This document shows, piece after piece, positions 42,641 to 51,066 of a DNA stretch of 64,000 bases; positions within the stretch are counted from its first letter, which is position 1, and the number at the start of each line of letters is the position of its first letter. The stretch is from Pigmentiphaga humi (GTDB lineage: Bacteria; Pseudomonadota; Gammaproteobacteria; Burkholderiales; Burkholderiaceae_B): assembly GCF_900606115.1 (NCBI RefSeq), contig NZ_UWPJ01000015.1:148046-212045 (forward strand). The letters run 5' to 3'. The notes below the pieces were generated by a model, which did not search any database, had not been told where the DNA came from, and worked only from the letters and a program-made list of their open reading frames with translations. A program made the position numbers and the translations under genes.

Positions 42641-45241
42641 TCAGTGCCGCTTGCGGCTGTGCTTGGCCGCGGCGGCGCGTTTGCCGGTGCGGGCGCTGCC
42701 GGGTTTCTTTTCCTGGGGGTGGGCGTCGGCCTGTTTATCCTTGGGCACTTTGGACATGTCGCTCAGCAGCACGCCCTTGGCGGATTTTTTGCCGCTGGGC
42801 CGCCCCGAGGCAAAAGGCGCCCCCTCGGGGGGCAGCGTAGCCGAAGGCGTAGCGTGGGGGCCTTTTTTGCCGCCGGGCCGCCCCGAGGCAAAAGCCGCTC
42901 CTTCGGGTGGCAGCGCGGCCGAAGGCGTAGCCTGGACGCTTTTCTTTGCCGGCTCGCGCTCGGATGCCGCTTCGCGCTTGATGGCCTTGCGCAGGCCTTC
43001 ATAGCTGACGCCCTTGACCAGTTTGAATTCGATGCGGCGCGATTCCAGGTCCACGCGGGCGACCTGGACCTGCACCTTGTCGGTCAGGCGATAGCGCATG
43101 CCGGTGCGCTCTCCGCGCAGTTCGTGCAGGCTGTCGTTGAACTGGAAATATTCCGCGCCCAGCTCCGAAACGTGGACCAGGCCCTCGACGTACAGCTCGT
43201 CCAGGGTCACGAAGGTGCCGAAGGACGCGACGCCGGTAATCGTGCCGCTGAACACGTCGCCCACGTGCTCGCGCATGTACCAGCACTTGAGCCAGGCTTC
43301 CACGTCGCGCGAGGCGTCGTCGGCGCGCCGCTCGTTGGCCGAACACAGCAGGCCGAGCTTTTCCCAGAGCGCGTGCTCCTGCTCCTTGGCGGTGCCCGGG
43401 ATCATGGGCATCTCTTCCAGCGCGTTCGGCACGTAGCGCTTGCCCTGCACCAAGGCCTTGATGACGCGGTGGGTCAGCAGGTCGGGGTAGCGGCGGATGG
43501 GCGAGGTGAAATGGGTATAGGCCGGATAGGACAGGCCGAAATGGCCGACATTGTCCGGGCTGTACATGGCCTGCTGCATGGATCGCAGCGTCATGGTTTG
43601 CAGCAGCGGCGCATCGGGACGGTTCTTGGCGCTCGCGAGCAAGGCGGAGTAATCGGCTGCGGCGGGCTTGTCGCCCCCGCCCAGGGACAGGCCCAGCGTC
43701 TTGAGGAAATCGCGCAGCGCCTGCAGTTTCTCGAGGGTCGGCCCCTCGTGGATGCGATACAGGCCGGGATGCTTGCTGCGCTCCATGAAGTCCGCCGCGC
43801 AGGTGTTGGCGGCCAGCATGCATTCTTCGATCACCTTGTGCGCATCGTTGCGCACATAAGGCACGATGCTCTGGATGCGTCCCAGTTCATTGCAGACGAT
43901 CTTGGTCTCGACCGTATCGAAATCGATGGCGCCGCGTTTTTCGCGGGCCTGCTGCAAGGTCTTGAACAGCTCGTAGAGGTCCTGGATCTGCGGCAGCACG
44001 CGCGCATGCTTGCGGCCTGCCGGTCCGTCTGGCTGCTGCAGCGCGGCCCACACCTCGGTATAGGTGGTACGCGCATGCGAATGCATGACGGCGTTGTAGA
44101 ACTGGTAGGCCTGGACCGTGCCGGCCTTGGCGCCGGAGGCCGGCACGACCATGTCGCAGACCAGCGCCAGCCGGTCCACGTCGGGATTGATCGAGCACAG
44201 GCCGTTGGACAGCTTTTCCGGCAGCATCGGAATGACTTTGCGCGGGAAATAGACGCTGGTGCTGCGCTCCAGCGCATCGGCGTCGAGCGCATCGCCCGGC
44301 GTCACGTAGTGCGCCACGTCGGCGATCGCCACGATCAGGCGCCAGCCCGGACGCTTGCGCGCGCCGCTGCCCAGTTCCACACGTTCGCAATAGACCGCGT
44401 CGTCGAAATCGCGCGCGTCCTCGCCGTCTATCGTAATCAGCGGAACGTCGCGCAGGTCGTAGCGCCCGGCCAGGTCGCCCCTGGTCACTTCGGAAGGCAG
44501 ACGCTCCGCGCGCGCCAAGGCCTTGGCGGAGAATTCGTGCGGCACGTCGAACTTGCGGACGGCGATCTCGATTTCCATGCCGGGATCGTCGATCTCGCCC
44601 AGGACTTCGACCACCCGCCCGAGCGGCTGGGTGTGCCGCGTAGGCTGCTCGAGGATCTCGACCGTGACGACCTGGCCGTGCTGGGCCTCGCCGATCTCGC
44701 CCGGCGGCACCAGGATGTCGTGCTTGATGCGCTGATCTTCGGGAACGACGATATAGAGCCCGCGTTCGTTCAGGAACCGTCCGACCAGCTTGTTGGTGCG
44801 GCGTTCGAGCACCTCGACGATGCTGCCTTCCGGCTTGCCGCGGTAGTCGCTGCCGGTGCTGCGCACCAGCACGCGGTCGCCATGCAGCACCTTGAGCATT
44901 TCCTTTGACGACAGAAAGAGATCCTGCTGTCCGTCGTCGCGGATCAGGAAACCGAAACCGTCGCGGTGTCCCTGCACTCGCCCGGCGATGAAATCGAGTT
45001 TCGTCGCCAGCAGCAGCGCGCCCTTGCGGTTCTGCATGACCTGGCCGTCGCGCTCCATGGCGGCCAGGCGACGCTCGAAACCGACGCTGCCGGCCGCGAC
45101 GCCCAGGCGGCGCGCCAGTTCCCCCGGGGCGATCGGAACGTTGGCTTCCCGCAGCAGCGCAAGAATCTGCTCGCGGCTGGGCACGTCCGGATCGAAATCG
45201 GGAGGAGTATTCGGTTGGTTATTATGGGATCGAGTTGTCAA
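42641..45241 (-). CDS. rnr: Ribonuclease R
   Basis: An 866-residue 3'-5' exoribonuclease for structured RNA: helix-turn-helix and cold-shock domains (PNTPPDFDPDVPSREQILALL start; GFGFLIRDDGQQDLFLS), the RNB catalytic domain with DGEDARDFDDAVYCE (metal Asp residues) and HYTSPIRRYPDLLTHR-like SPIRRYPDLLTHR, and the S1 domain GTITGVASFGTFVTLDELYVEGLVH. The start is a TTG at 45241 with no ribosome site; the frame is closed upstream. The basic C-terminal tail includes two 26-residue in-frame copies of an intergenic repeat (about residues 768-820). The tRNA promoter overlaps the start codon on the other strand. Confidence 0.95.
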   Translation of the reverse strand: MTTRSHNNQPNTPPDFDPDVPSREQILALLREANVPIAPGELARRLGVAAGSVGFERRLAAMERDGQVMQNRKGALLLATKLDFIAGRVQGHRDGFGFLIRDDGQQDLFLSSKEMLKVLHGDRVLVRSTGSDYRGKPEGSIVEVLERRTNKLVGRFLNERGLYIVVPEDQRIKHDILVPPGEIGEAQHGQVVTVEILEQPTRHTQPLGRVVEVLGEIDDPGMEIEIAVRKFDVPHEFSAKALARAERLPSEVTRGDLAGRYDLRDVPLITIDGEDARDFDDAVYCERVELGSGARKRPGWRLIVAIADVAHYVTPGDALDADALERSTSVYFPRKVIPMLPEKLSNGLCSINPDVDRLALVCDMVVPASGAKAGTVQAYQFYNAVMHSHARTTYTEVWAALQQPDGPAGRKHARVLPQIQDLYELFKTLQQAREKRGAIDFDTVETKIVCNELGRIQSIVPYVRNDAHKVIEECMLAANTCAADFMERSKHPGLYRIHEGPTLEKLQALRDFLKTLGLSLGGGDKPAAADYSALLASAKNRPDAPLLQTMTLRSMQQAMYSPDNVGHFGLSYPAYTHFTSPIRRYPDLLTHRVIKALVQGKRYVPNALEEMPMIPGTAKEQEHALWEKLGLLCSANERRADDASRDVEAWLKCWYMREHVGDVFSGTITGVASFGTFVTLDELYVEGLVHVSELGAEYFQFNDSLHELRGERTGMRYRLTDKVQVQVARVDLESRRIEFKLVKGVSYEGLRKAIKREAASEREPAKKSVQATPSAALPPEGAAFASGRPGGKKGPHATPSATLPPEGAPFASGRPSGKKSAKGVLLSDMSKVPKDKQADAHPQEKKPGSARTGKRAAAAKHSRKRH
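42785..42940 (-). repeat. Two in-frame tandem copies of an intergenic repeat in rnr
   Basis: A 78-bp unit starts at 42785 and again at 42863, each beginning TTTTTTGCCGC on the plus strand. A third, intergenic copy lies at 57601-57679. In rnr each unit encodes 26 residues of the type ATPSAALPPEGA-FASGRPGGKK. Confidence 0.85.
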
Positions 45242-45263
45242 AGGGGAAAGTTCTCTTTATAAT
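45235..45263 (+). promoter_or_regulatory. Sigma70 promoter of the tRNA-Leu pair
   Basis: TTGTCA (45235-45240), a 17-bp spacer and perfect TATAAT (45258-45263), about 85 bp before the first tRNA. On the minus strand the same region reads ATTATAAAG, so the rnr promoter may overlap it face to face. Confidence 0.85.
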
Positions 45264-45350
45264 GCGCAGCTTCGGTTGCTAGCGCATAAACGCGACGGAA
45301 CGACGCAAGGAATAACTTGAGTTTACCGCAGCGGTTGGCATTGCAGCAGA

Positions 45351-45435
<85 letters not shown>

Positions 45436-45513
45436 GTTTCAACAAAGCCGGCAATTCATGCAAGCATGTTGAATCGGGTGTGTGGTTGGCAGTAAGGTGT
45501 TGGCAGTTGCAGT

Positions 45514-45598
<85 letters not shown>

Positions 45599-45636
45599 AG
45601 GTTTACGAGACTTCTCCTCAAAGCCTCGCAAGAACG

Positions 45637-45658
45637 AACCCGCGCAAGCGGGTTTTTT
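45637..45658 (+). terminator. Rho-independent terminator of the tRNA transcript
   Basis: AACCCGC (45637-45643), loop GCAA, GCGGGTT (45648-45654) and a run of six T to 45658. It stands 39 bp after the second tRNA. Confidence 0.92.
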
Positions 45659-45671
45659 CATTTCCGGGCCC

Positions 45672-46556
45672 CTATCCCAGCGCCGTGTCCAGCAGCATCA
45701 TCAGCACGAAGCCCAGCATCAGCCCGCAGGTGGCATAGACCTCGTGGCCCTTGCGGTGCGACTCCGGGATGATTTCGTGGCTGATCACGAACAGCATGGC
45801 GCCCGCGGCGAAACCCAGCCCCCAGGGCAGCAGCTGGGCGGACCAGCCGATGATGGCGGCGCCGAGGACGGCGCCCACGGGCTCGATCAGCCCCGACGCC
45901 ATGCCCAGGCCGACGGAGAATCCTCGCCGGTAGCCGGCCGCCAGGAGCGCCACGGCGACGACCAGCCCCTCGGGCACGTCCTGGATGGCGATGCCGGTGG
46001 CCAGCGCGCTGGCGCGCAGCGCGTCGGTGCCGGCATAGCCGACGCCGATGGCCAGCCCCTCCGGCAGATTGTGCAGGGCGATGGCGAAGACGAACAGCCA
46101 GGTCCGGCGCAGAGTGCGCGCTTCCATGCCTTCCTTGCCCTTGATGAAGTGCTCGTGCGGCAGCAGCCGGTCGAGCGCCAGCAGCGCGGCGCCGCCCAGC
46201 AGAATCGCCGTCCCCATGACCAGGCCTGCGCCCCAGGGCCCGAAACCCAGCCGATGCGCCGCGTCCAGGCCGGGAACGACCAGCGAGAACGCGCTGGCCG
46301 CGAGCATGACGCCGGCGCCGAAGCCGAACATCGTGTCCTGGACCTTCTGCGACAAGGTCTGCGAGAACAGCACCGGGACGGTGCCCAGCGCGGTGGCGAC
46401 CGCGGCGACCAGCCCGCCGGTCAGGGCCTGCTCGACGTGCGGCGTGCCCGCGCCCAGCCTTGTCCAGAGGCCCCACAGACACAACGCGCCCGCCGCGGCG
46501 AGCAGCGCCCAGCCCATCCATCGAGCCGGCTGGGGCGGCCGGGCGGTCTCGCTCAT
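45672..46556 (-). CDS. ZIP-family divalent metal transporter (BbZIP-like)
   Basis: A 294-residue eight-helix metal importer. The binuclear metal-site motifs are intact: [15 protein letters not shown] in helix 4 and [17 protein letters not shown] in helix 5, with [15 protein letters not shown] at helix 7. The protein layout and many segments ([42 protein letters not shown]) closely recall the structurally known Bordetella bronchiseptica ZIP protein. Likely cargo is Zn, Mn or Fe. Its ATG overlaps the sodA stop (ATGA), so metal uptake is coupled to superoxide dismutase synthesis. Confidence 0.92.
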   Translation of the reverse strand: MSETARPPQPARWMGWALLAAAGALCLWGLWTRLGAGTPHVEQALTGGLVAAVATALGTVPVLFSQTLSQKVQDTMFGFGAGVMLAASAFSLVVPGLDAAHRLGFGPWGAGLVMGTAILLGGAALLALDRLLPHEHFIKGKEGMEARTLRRTWLFVFAIALHNLPEGLAIGVGYAGTDALRASALATGIAIQDVPEGLVVAVALLAAGYRRGFSVGLGMASGLIEPVGAVLGAAIIGWSAQLLPWGLGFAAGAMLFVISHEIIPESHRKGHEVYATCGLMLGFVLMMLLDTALG

Positions 46557-47164
46557 GCGACGGCGGCCTCGTAGCGGCGCGCCACTTCGTTCCAGTCGAT
46601 GACGTTGTAGAACGCGGCGATGTAGTCGGGGCGGCGGTTCTGGTATTTGAGGTAGTAGGCGTGTTCCCAGACGTCCAGGCCCAGGATGGGCGTGTTGCCT
46701 TCCATCAGCGGGCTGTCCTGGTTGCCGGTGCTGCTCACCACGAGCTTTTTCTGCGGGGTGACGCTGAGCCAGGCCCAGCCGCTGCCGAAGCGCGTCAGGG
46801 CCGCCTTGGTGAAGCGTTCCTTGAAGACGTCGAAGCCGCCGATGTCGGCGTCGATCGCCGCGGCGAGATTGCCGGCGGGAGCGCCGCCGCCCTGGGGCGA
46901 CATGACGGTCCAGAACAGGCTGTGGTTGGCATGGCCGCCGCCGTTGTTGCGCACCGCGTCGCGCACGCCTTCGGGCAGCGCCGGGATCCCGGCGACCAGC
47001 TCCTCGACCGGCGGAAATGGCAGGCCGGCGCCTTCCAGCGCGGCGTTCAGGTTGTTGATGTAGGTCTGGTGATGGCGGGTGTAGTGGATCTCCATCGTGG
47101 CGGCGTCGATGTTGGGCTCGAGCGCGTCATAGGCATAGGGCAAAGGCGGGAGGGTATAAGGCAT
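46553..47164 (-). CDS. sodA: Superoxide dismutase, manganese type
   Basis: A 203-residue Fe/Mn-family superoxide dismutase. Metal ligands are visible as the His near residue 27 ([17 protein letters not shown]), [11 protein letters not shown], and the [19 protein letters not shown] signature. The sequence [10 protein letters not shown], with Gln before Asp-Ser-Pro, is the Mn-type pattern rather than the Fe-type. It is cytoplasmic. It lies 63 bp after an orfX-like gene behind a Fur box, as in Pseudomonas iron-starvation sodA operons. Confidence 0.93.
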   Translation of the reverse strand: MPYTLPPLPYAYDALEPNIDAATMEIHYTRHHQTYINNLNAALEGAGLPFPPVEELVAGIPALPEGVRDAVRNNGGGHANHSLFWTVMSPQGGGAPAGNLAAAIDADIGGFDVFKERFTKAALTRFGSGWAWLSVTPQKKLVVSSTGNQDSPLMEGNTPILGLDVWEHAYYLKYQNRRPDYIAAFYNVIDWNEVARRYEAAVA

Positions 47165-47227
47165 GCGATTCTCCGTAGGGACTCCAGCAAGTACAGGACT
47201 CCCAGCCCGGATACCGTGCGCGCGGCA

Positions 47228-47710
47228 TCAATGGGGCCTCCCCGCCGAGGCGCCGCGCGTCGGGTCGAGCGCCGCCACCGCCTTCGCCCGCGCGTGGTCC
47301 GGCTGCTCCGACAGGAAGCGCAGCAATTCGGCATAAGTCTGGCGGCTGTGGCGCAGCGCCGCCTGCCGCCAGGCGTCGCCAAGCTCCCCGTTCTCGCCCG
47401 TCGTGGCGCGGCACAGCAACTGGTGGGCTTCGCATAGGCAGACGGCGCGGTCCTCCACGGCCCCCAGGCTGGCGTGGGTGTCCGCGAGGTTGTGATACGC
47501 GACGACCAGCGCGGCGGTGCCCGCCTCGGCATCGGCAATATGGCCGTACAGCTCGGAAGCCACGCGCAGCGCCACGCCATAGCAGGCCTTCGCCACGGCG
47601 TGTTCGCCGCGCGCATGGGCGCGATTGCCGCGCATGATGGCCCGGCGCCACCGGGACAGGCTGGCACAGGCGCGCACCGGTGGTTGCGCGCGGGAGGAAA
47701 CCACTTGCAT
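47228..47710 (-). CDS. OrfX-like TPR protein, first gene of the Fur-controlled sodA operon
   Basis: A 160-residue helical protein of tetratricopeptide appearance (GNRAHARGEHAVAKACYGVALRVASEL; ALVVAYHNLADTHASLGA). In place and type it matches the OrfX found between fumC/fagA and sodA in pseudomonads; its function is unknown. The start at 47710 has GAGG eight bases upstream; a GTG at 47725 does not fit as well. A strong Fur box lies 30 bp upstream. Confidence 0.75.
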   Translation of the reverse strand: MQVVSSRAQPPVRACASLSRWRRAIMRGNRAHARGEHAVAKACYGVALRVASELYGHIADAEAGTAALVVAYHNLADTHASLGAVEDRAVCLCEAHQLLCRATTGENGELGDAWRQAALRHSRQTYAELLRFLSEQPDHARAKAVAALDPTRGASAGRPH

Positions 47711-47739
47711 ATCGGGGCCTCGCACTGCCGTTATTCAGT

Positions 47740-47758
47740 AATGATAATTTCTATCATT
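47740..47758 (-). promoter_or_regulatory. Fur box of the orfX-sodA-ZIP operon
   Basis: A 19-bp perfect inverted repeat, AATGATA-N5-TATCATT, matching the GATAATGATAATCATTATC type operator, 30 bp before the orfX-like start. It predicts repression by iron-bound Fur and induction in iron starvation. Confidence 0.85.
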
Positions 47759-47817
47759 TTTATTTGCAATTGAACGGCAGCAGCGTGCCGTGCGGGCTAT
47801 CGCGGTCCCCTTCCCGT

Positions 47818-48276
47818 TCAGCCGGTCTTCCTGGCCTGCCGCACCAGCATGACCGGCACCGGCGAGGTGCGCGACACCTGCTCGGCATCGCTGCCGATCA
47901 GCACCCGGTTCACGCCGCGGCGCCCATGCGTGCCGAGCACGATCAGGTCCGCGCCGCCCTGGACCGCGCGGTCGACGATCATTTCGGAAACACGCGCCCC
48001 TTTGCTCTCCTGCAGCGAGACCTCCACCTCTATCCCCTCGGCGGCAAGCTCGGCGCGCGCCGCGTCGAGCAGCTCCTGCCCGGCCTTCAGGAACATCGGT
48101 CGGATCTCCCGTATGTACACGGCGGGCGTCTCGCGGCCCGAGACGTGGTCGAGCTCGTTGACCACGTGCAGCAGCTCTATGCGCGCGCCGCACAGCCGCG
48201 CCACCATGGCCGCCTCGGCCAGCGCCAGCCTGGAAGTGGGGCTGCCATCCAGCGGAACCAACAGTTTCTTGTACAT
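47818..48276 (-). CDS. Universal stress protein UspA family
   Basis: A 152-residue Usp domain. The start YKKLLVPLDGSPTSRLAL and the ATP-binding pattern GTHGRRGVNRVLIGS (G-2x-G-9x-G-S) are complete, so it should bind ATP. It is often found beside acetate-kinase and low-oxygen genes in beta-proteobacteria. It lies 65 bp after ackA in the same direction. Confidence 0.93.
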   Translation of the reverse strand: MYKKLLVPLDGSPTSRLALAEAAMVARLCGARIELLHVVNELDHVSGRETPAVYIREIRPMFLKAGQELLDAARAELAAEGIEVEVSLQESKGARVSEMIVDRAVQGGADLIVLGTHGRRGVNRVLIGSDAEQVSRTSPVPVMLVRQARKTG

Positions 48277-48341
48277 CGTCGCTCCTTGTCAGTGCCGCGT
48301 GCCGCGTCGCCGGCCGGCGACCGTTGCCCGCGGCTTCGTCG

Positions 48342-49598
48342 TCATGCCGGCGCGGCGCCTGGCACCAGGGCCAGGGCATGCCGCGCGGCGATCCATTCTT
48401 CGTTGGTCGGCTCCACGCCCACCGCCACACGGCTGCCTGGCCGGGAGATCAGCGGCGCGTGCCGCGTGTTCGCCTGATCGTCCAGCGCGATGCCGAGGAA
48501 AGCGAGGTCGGCGCAGACACGGCGGCGGATTTCCACCCCATGCTCGCCGACTCCGGCGGTGAACACCAGCAGGTCCAGCCCGCCCAGCACCGCCACCAGC
48601 GCGCCGATTTCACGCACGATGCGGCGCACGTACAGCGCCAGCGCCGCCCTCGCCCGCTCTCCGGCCTCGCCCTGGCGGGCTTCTGCCTCCAGCAGCACGG
48701 GCGGATCCGCCGACAATCCCGACACGCCGAGCAAACCCGATTCGTGATAAAGCACCCGCCCGACCTCTTCCAGGCTCAGCTTCTCGATCTCCATCAGGTA
48801 GATCACCGCTCCGGGATCGAGCGCGCCAGTGCGCGTGCCCATCATCAACCCGTCCAGCGCCGAGAATCCCATGGTGGTGGCGACGCTGCGCCCCTCCAGC
48901 ATGCCGCACAGGCTGGCGCCGCTGCCCAGGTGGGCGGCGATCACGCGCCCTTGCGCCAGCGTGCCGTGGCGCTCGGGCAAGGCCACGGAAAGATAGTCGT
49001 AGGACAGCCCGTGGAAGCCATAGCGCCGCAGCCCGCGCTCCCAGGCCGCATAGGGCAGCGGCAGCATCTGCTCGACCTTGGGCAGCGTATGGTGGAAGGC
49101 CGTGTCGAAGCACGCGACCTGCGGCAGATCCGGCTGCACGTCGAGCAGCACGTCGACGGCCTCCAGCGCGAAAGGCTGGTGCAGCGGCGCCAATGGAATG
49201 TAGCTGCGCAAATCGGCGAGCACCTCCGCATCGACCGGCACCGGCGCAAAATACTTGCTGCCGCCATGCACGATGCGATGCGCGACCGCGCGCAGCCTGC
49301 GGCCGGCCAGCCGCGCCGTCACGCGTTCGCGGATATGCGCCAGCGCCGAGTGATACGGCCGCGCCTCGTCCAGCGCCAGCGGAACCGGCTCGGCGCCGGT
49401 TTCGCCGAAGCTGGCGCCGGCGCGGCCGATGCCCTGCACCTTGCCGTTCCAGACCGGTTGGCGCGGCAGCGGATCCTGGCCCGCGTCGAACAGCGCGAAC
49501 TTGATGCTGGACGAACCGCAGTTGAGCACCAGGACCAGGTCGCCCTGGCTGGGATAGCGGTCGGCCGTTGCCGGGGAAAGCGCGTTGGCCGGATTCAT
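48342..49598 (-). CDS. ackA: Acetate kinase
   Basis: A 418-residue acetate/propionate kinase interconverting acetyl phosphate + ADP and acetate + ATP. Motifs LVLNCGSSSIKFALFD, FDTAFHHTLP, VIAAHLGSGASL and LMMGTRTGALDPGAV are all intact. The ATG at 49598 overlaps the end of the pta gene (ATGA), so the two steps of the Pta-AckA pathway are coupled. Confidence 0.94.
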   Translation of the reverse strand: MNPANALSPATADRYPSQGDLVLVLNCGSSSIKFALFDAGQDPLPRQPVWNGKVQGIGRAGASFGETGAEPVPLALDEARPYHSALAHIRERVTARLAGRRLRAVAHRIVHGGSKYFAPVPVDAEVLADLRSYIPLAPLHQPFALEAVDVLLDVQPDLPQVACFDTAFHHTLPKVEQMLPLPYAAWERGLRRYGFHGLSYDYLSVALPERHGTLAQGRVIAAHLGSGASLCGMLEGRSVATTMGFSALDGLMMGTRTGALDPGAVIYLMEIEKLSLEEVGRVLYHESGLLGVSGLSADPPVLLEAEARQGEAGERARAALALYVRRIVREIGALVAVLGGLDLLVFTAGVGEHGVEIRRRVCADLAFLGIALDDQANTRHAPLISRPGSRVAVGVEPTNEEWIAARHALALVPGAAPA

Positions 49599-51019
49599 GG
49601 CGGGCTGCTCCTGTAGTGGTGGGCCAGCATCAATGCGATGGCGCACGAGGCGATGCGCGATTCGTGCGAATCGGCCCGGCTGGTCAGCACGATGGGCACT
49701 TTGGCCCCGAGCACGATGCCGGCGCTCGAGGCATTGCCCATGTACTCGAGCTGCTTGGCGAGCATGTTGCCGCTTTCCAGGTCCGGGACGACCAGGATGT
49801 CGGCCTGCCCCGCCACCTCGGATTCGATGCCCTTGATCCGCGCGGCGGCGGCCGAGACCGCGTTGTCGAACGCGAGCGGACCGTCCAGCAGCGCGCCCGC
49901 GATCTGGCCGCGATCGGCCATCTTGCAGAGCGCCGCCGCATCCAGCGTGGCCGGCATGCGGGGATTGACCGTTTCCACCGCCGCGAGGATGGCCACGCGC
50001 GGTTCGGCCACGCCGATCACGTGCGCGAGGTCGATCGCGTTGCGCACGATGTCGGCCTTCTCGTCCAGGCCGGGCGCGATGTTGATGGCGGCATCGGTGA
50101 TGATGAAAGGCCGCGGGTAAGCCGGGGCCTGCATCAGGAAACAATGGCTGACGCGCCGCTTGGTGCGCAGCCCCGCGGCACTGCTCAGCACCGCAGCCAT
50201 CAGCTCGTCGGTGTGCAGGCTGCCCTTCATCAAGGCCTCGACCTCGCCCCTGCCCGCCAGCTCCGCGGCGCGCGCCGCGGCGGCATGGCTGTGCGGCACC
50301 GCCTCGATCACGGCATTGCCCAGGTCCAGTCCCGCCTGCGCGGCAACGGCGCGCAGCTTGTCGGGCGGGGCGACCAGGATGGGCTCGATCAAACCGGCGG
50401 CGCGCGCATCCAGCGCCGCTTTCAGGCTGAGCTCGTCGCAAGGGTGCACGACGGCGACGCGGATCGGCGCCATCCGGCGCACGTGGTCGAGCAGCTTGCG
50501 CACCCCGCCGCTCGCCTGCCGCACCTCGGGCAGGCTCTGCATGGCGCGTTCGATCTTGCGCGCCGGCGCCACGACCTCGGCATCGGCCTCCAGCACGACG
50601 GCGCCGGCCTGGTTCGTGCCCACGCAGGCGAGCCGCGCCAGGCGGCGGGCGGGATCGAGGCCCTGGACGGTGGCGCGCACGGTGAGCGTGTCGCCCACCT
50701 TCAGCGGCGCATGGAAGCGATGCGCGAGAGCATGGCATTGCGTGCCCAGGCCGGGCAGCTCCGTCCCCAGCAGCGCGGCCAGCAGGGAACCGCCCCACAT
50801 GCCGCGCGTGAATACGTCCAGCAGGTCCGCCGCGGCGTCGAATTCGGCGTCGATGTGGCGCGGATCGATGCCGGCGAACTGCAGGGCGAAAAACTGGACG
50901 TCCTCGAGCGTCAGCGTACGCTCGATGGCGACGCTGTCGCCGATCCGCAGGTCTTCGAACAGGCGGTTGCGAAGCAGCCGTCCGGTTTCGGCGGCAGGCG
51001 GCAAGGCGGGTTCGGTCAT
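49595..51019 (-). CDS. MaoC-like hydratase / phosphate acetyltransferase fusion
   Basis: A 474-residue two-domain protein. The N-terminal 155 residues form a MaoC/hotdog dehydratase-like domain (LLRNRLFEDLRIGDSVAIERTLTLEDV; RFHAPLKVGDTLTVRATVQG). The C-terminal 300 residues form a phosphate acetyl/butyryltransferase domain (VAVVHPCDELSLKAALDA; GSLHTDELMAAVL; FIITDAAINIAPGLDEKADIV; VPDLESGNMLAKQLEY). The latter makes acetyl phosphate from acyl-CoA for AckA. The MaoC part may act on hydroxyacyl- or enoyl-CoA. This fusion is known in several proteobacteria. It follows the ABC permease by 47 bp. Confidence 0.9.
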   Translation of the reverse strand: MTEPALPPAAETGRLLRNRLFEDLRIGDSVAIERTLTLEDVQFFALQFAGIDPRHIDAEFDAAADLLDVFTRGMWGGSLLAALLGTELPGLGTQCHALAHRFHAPLKVGDTLTVRATVQGLDPARRLARLACVGTNQAGAVVLEADAEVVAPARKIERAMQSLPEVRQASGGVRKLLDHVRRMAPIRVAVVHPCDELSLKAALDARAAGLIEPILVAPPDKLRAVAAQAGLDLGNAVIEAVPHSHAAAARAAELAGRGEVEALMKGSLHTDELMAAVLSSAAGLRTKRRVSHCFLMQAPAYPRPFIITDAAINIAPGLDEKADIVRNAIDLAHVIGVAEPRVAILAAVETVNPRMPATLDAAALCKMADRGQIAGALLDGPLAFDNAVSAAAARIKGIESEVAGQADILVVPDLESGNMLAKQLEYMGNASSAGIVLGAKVPIVLTSRADSHESRIASCAIALMLAHHYRSSPP

Positions 51020-51066
51020 GTTCGGTTCCTCGCGAGTGGTTGTGCCCGTGGGCGGCGCGTCCTGCC

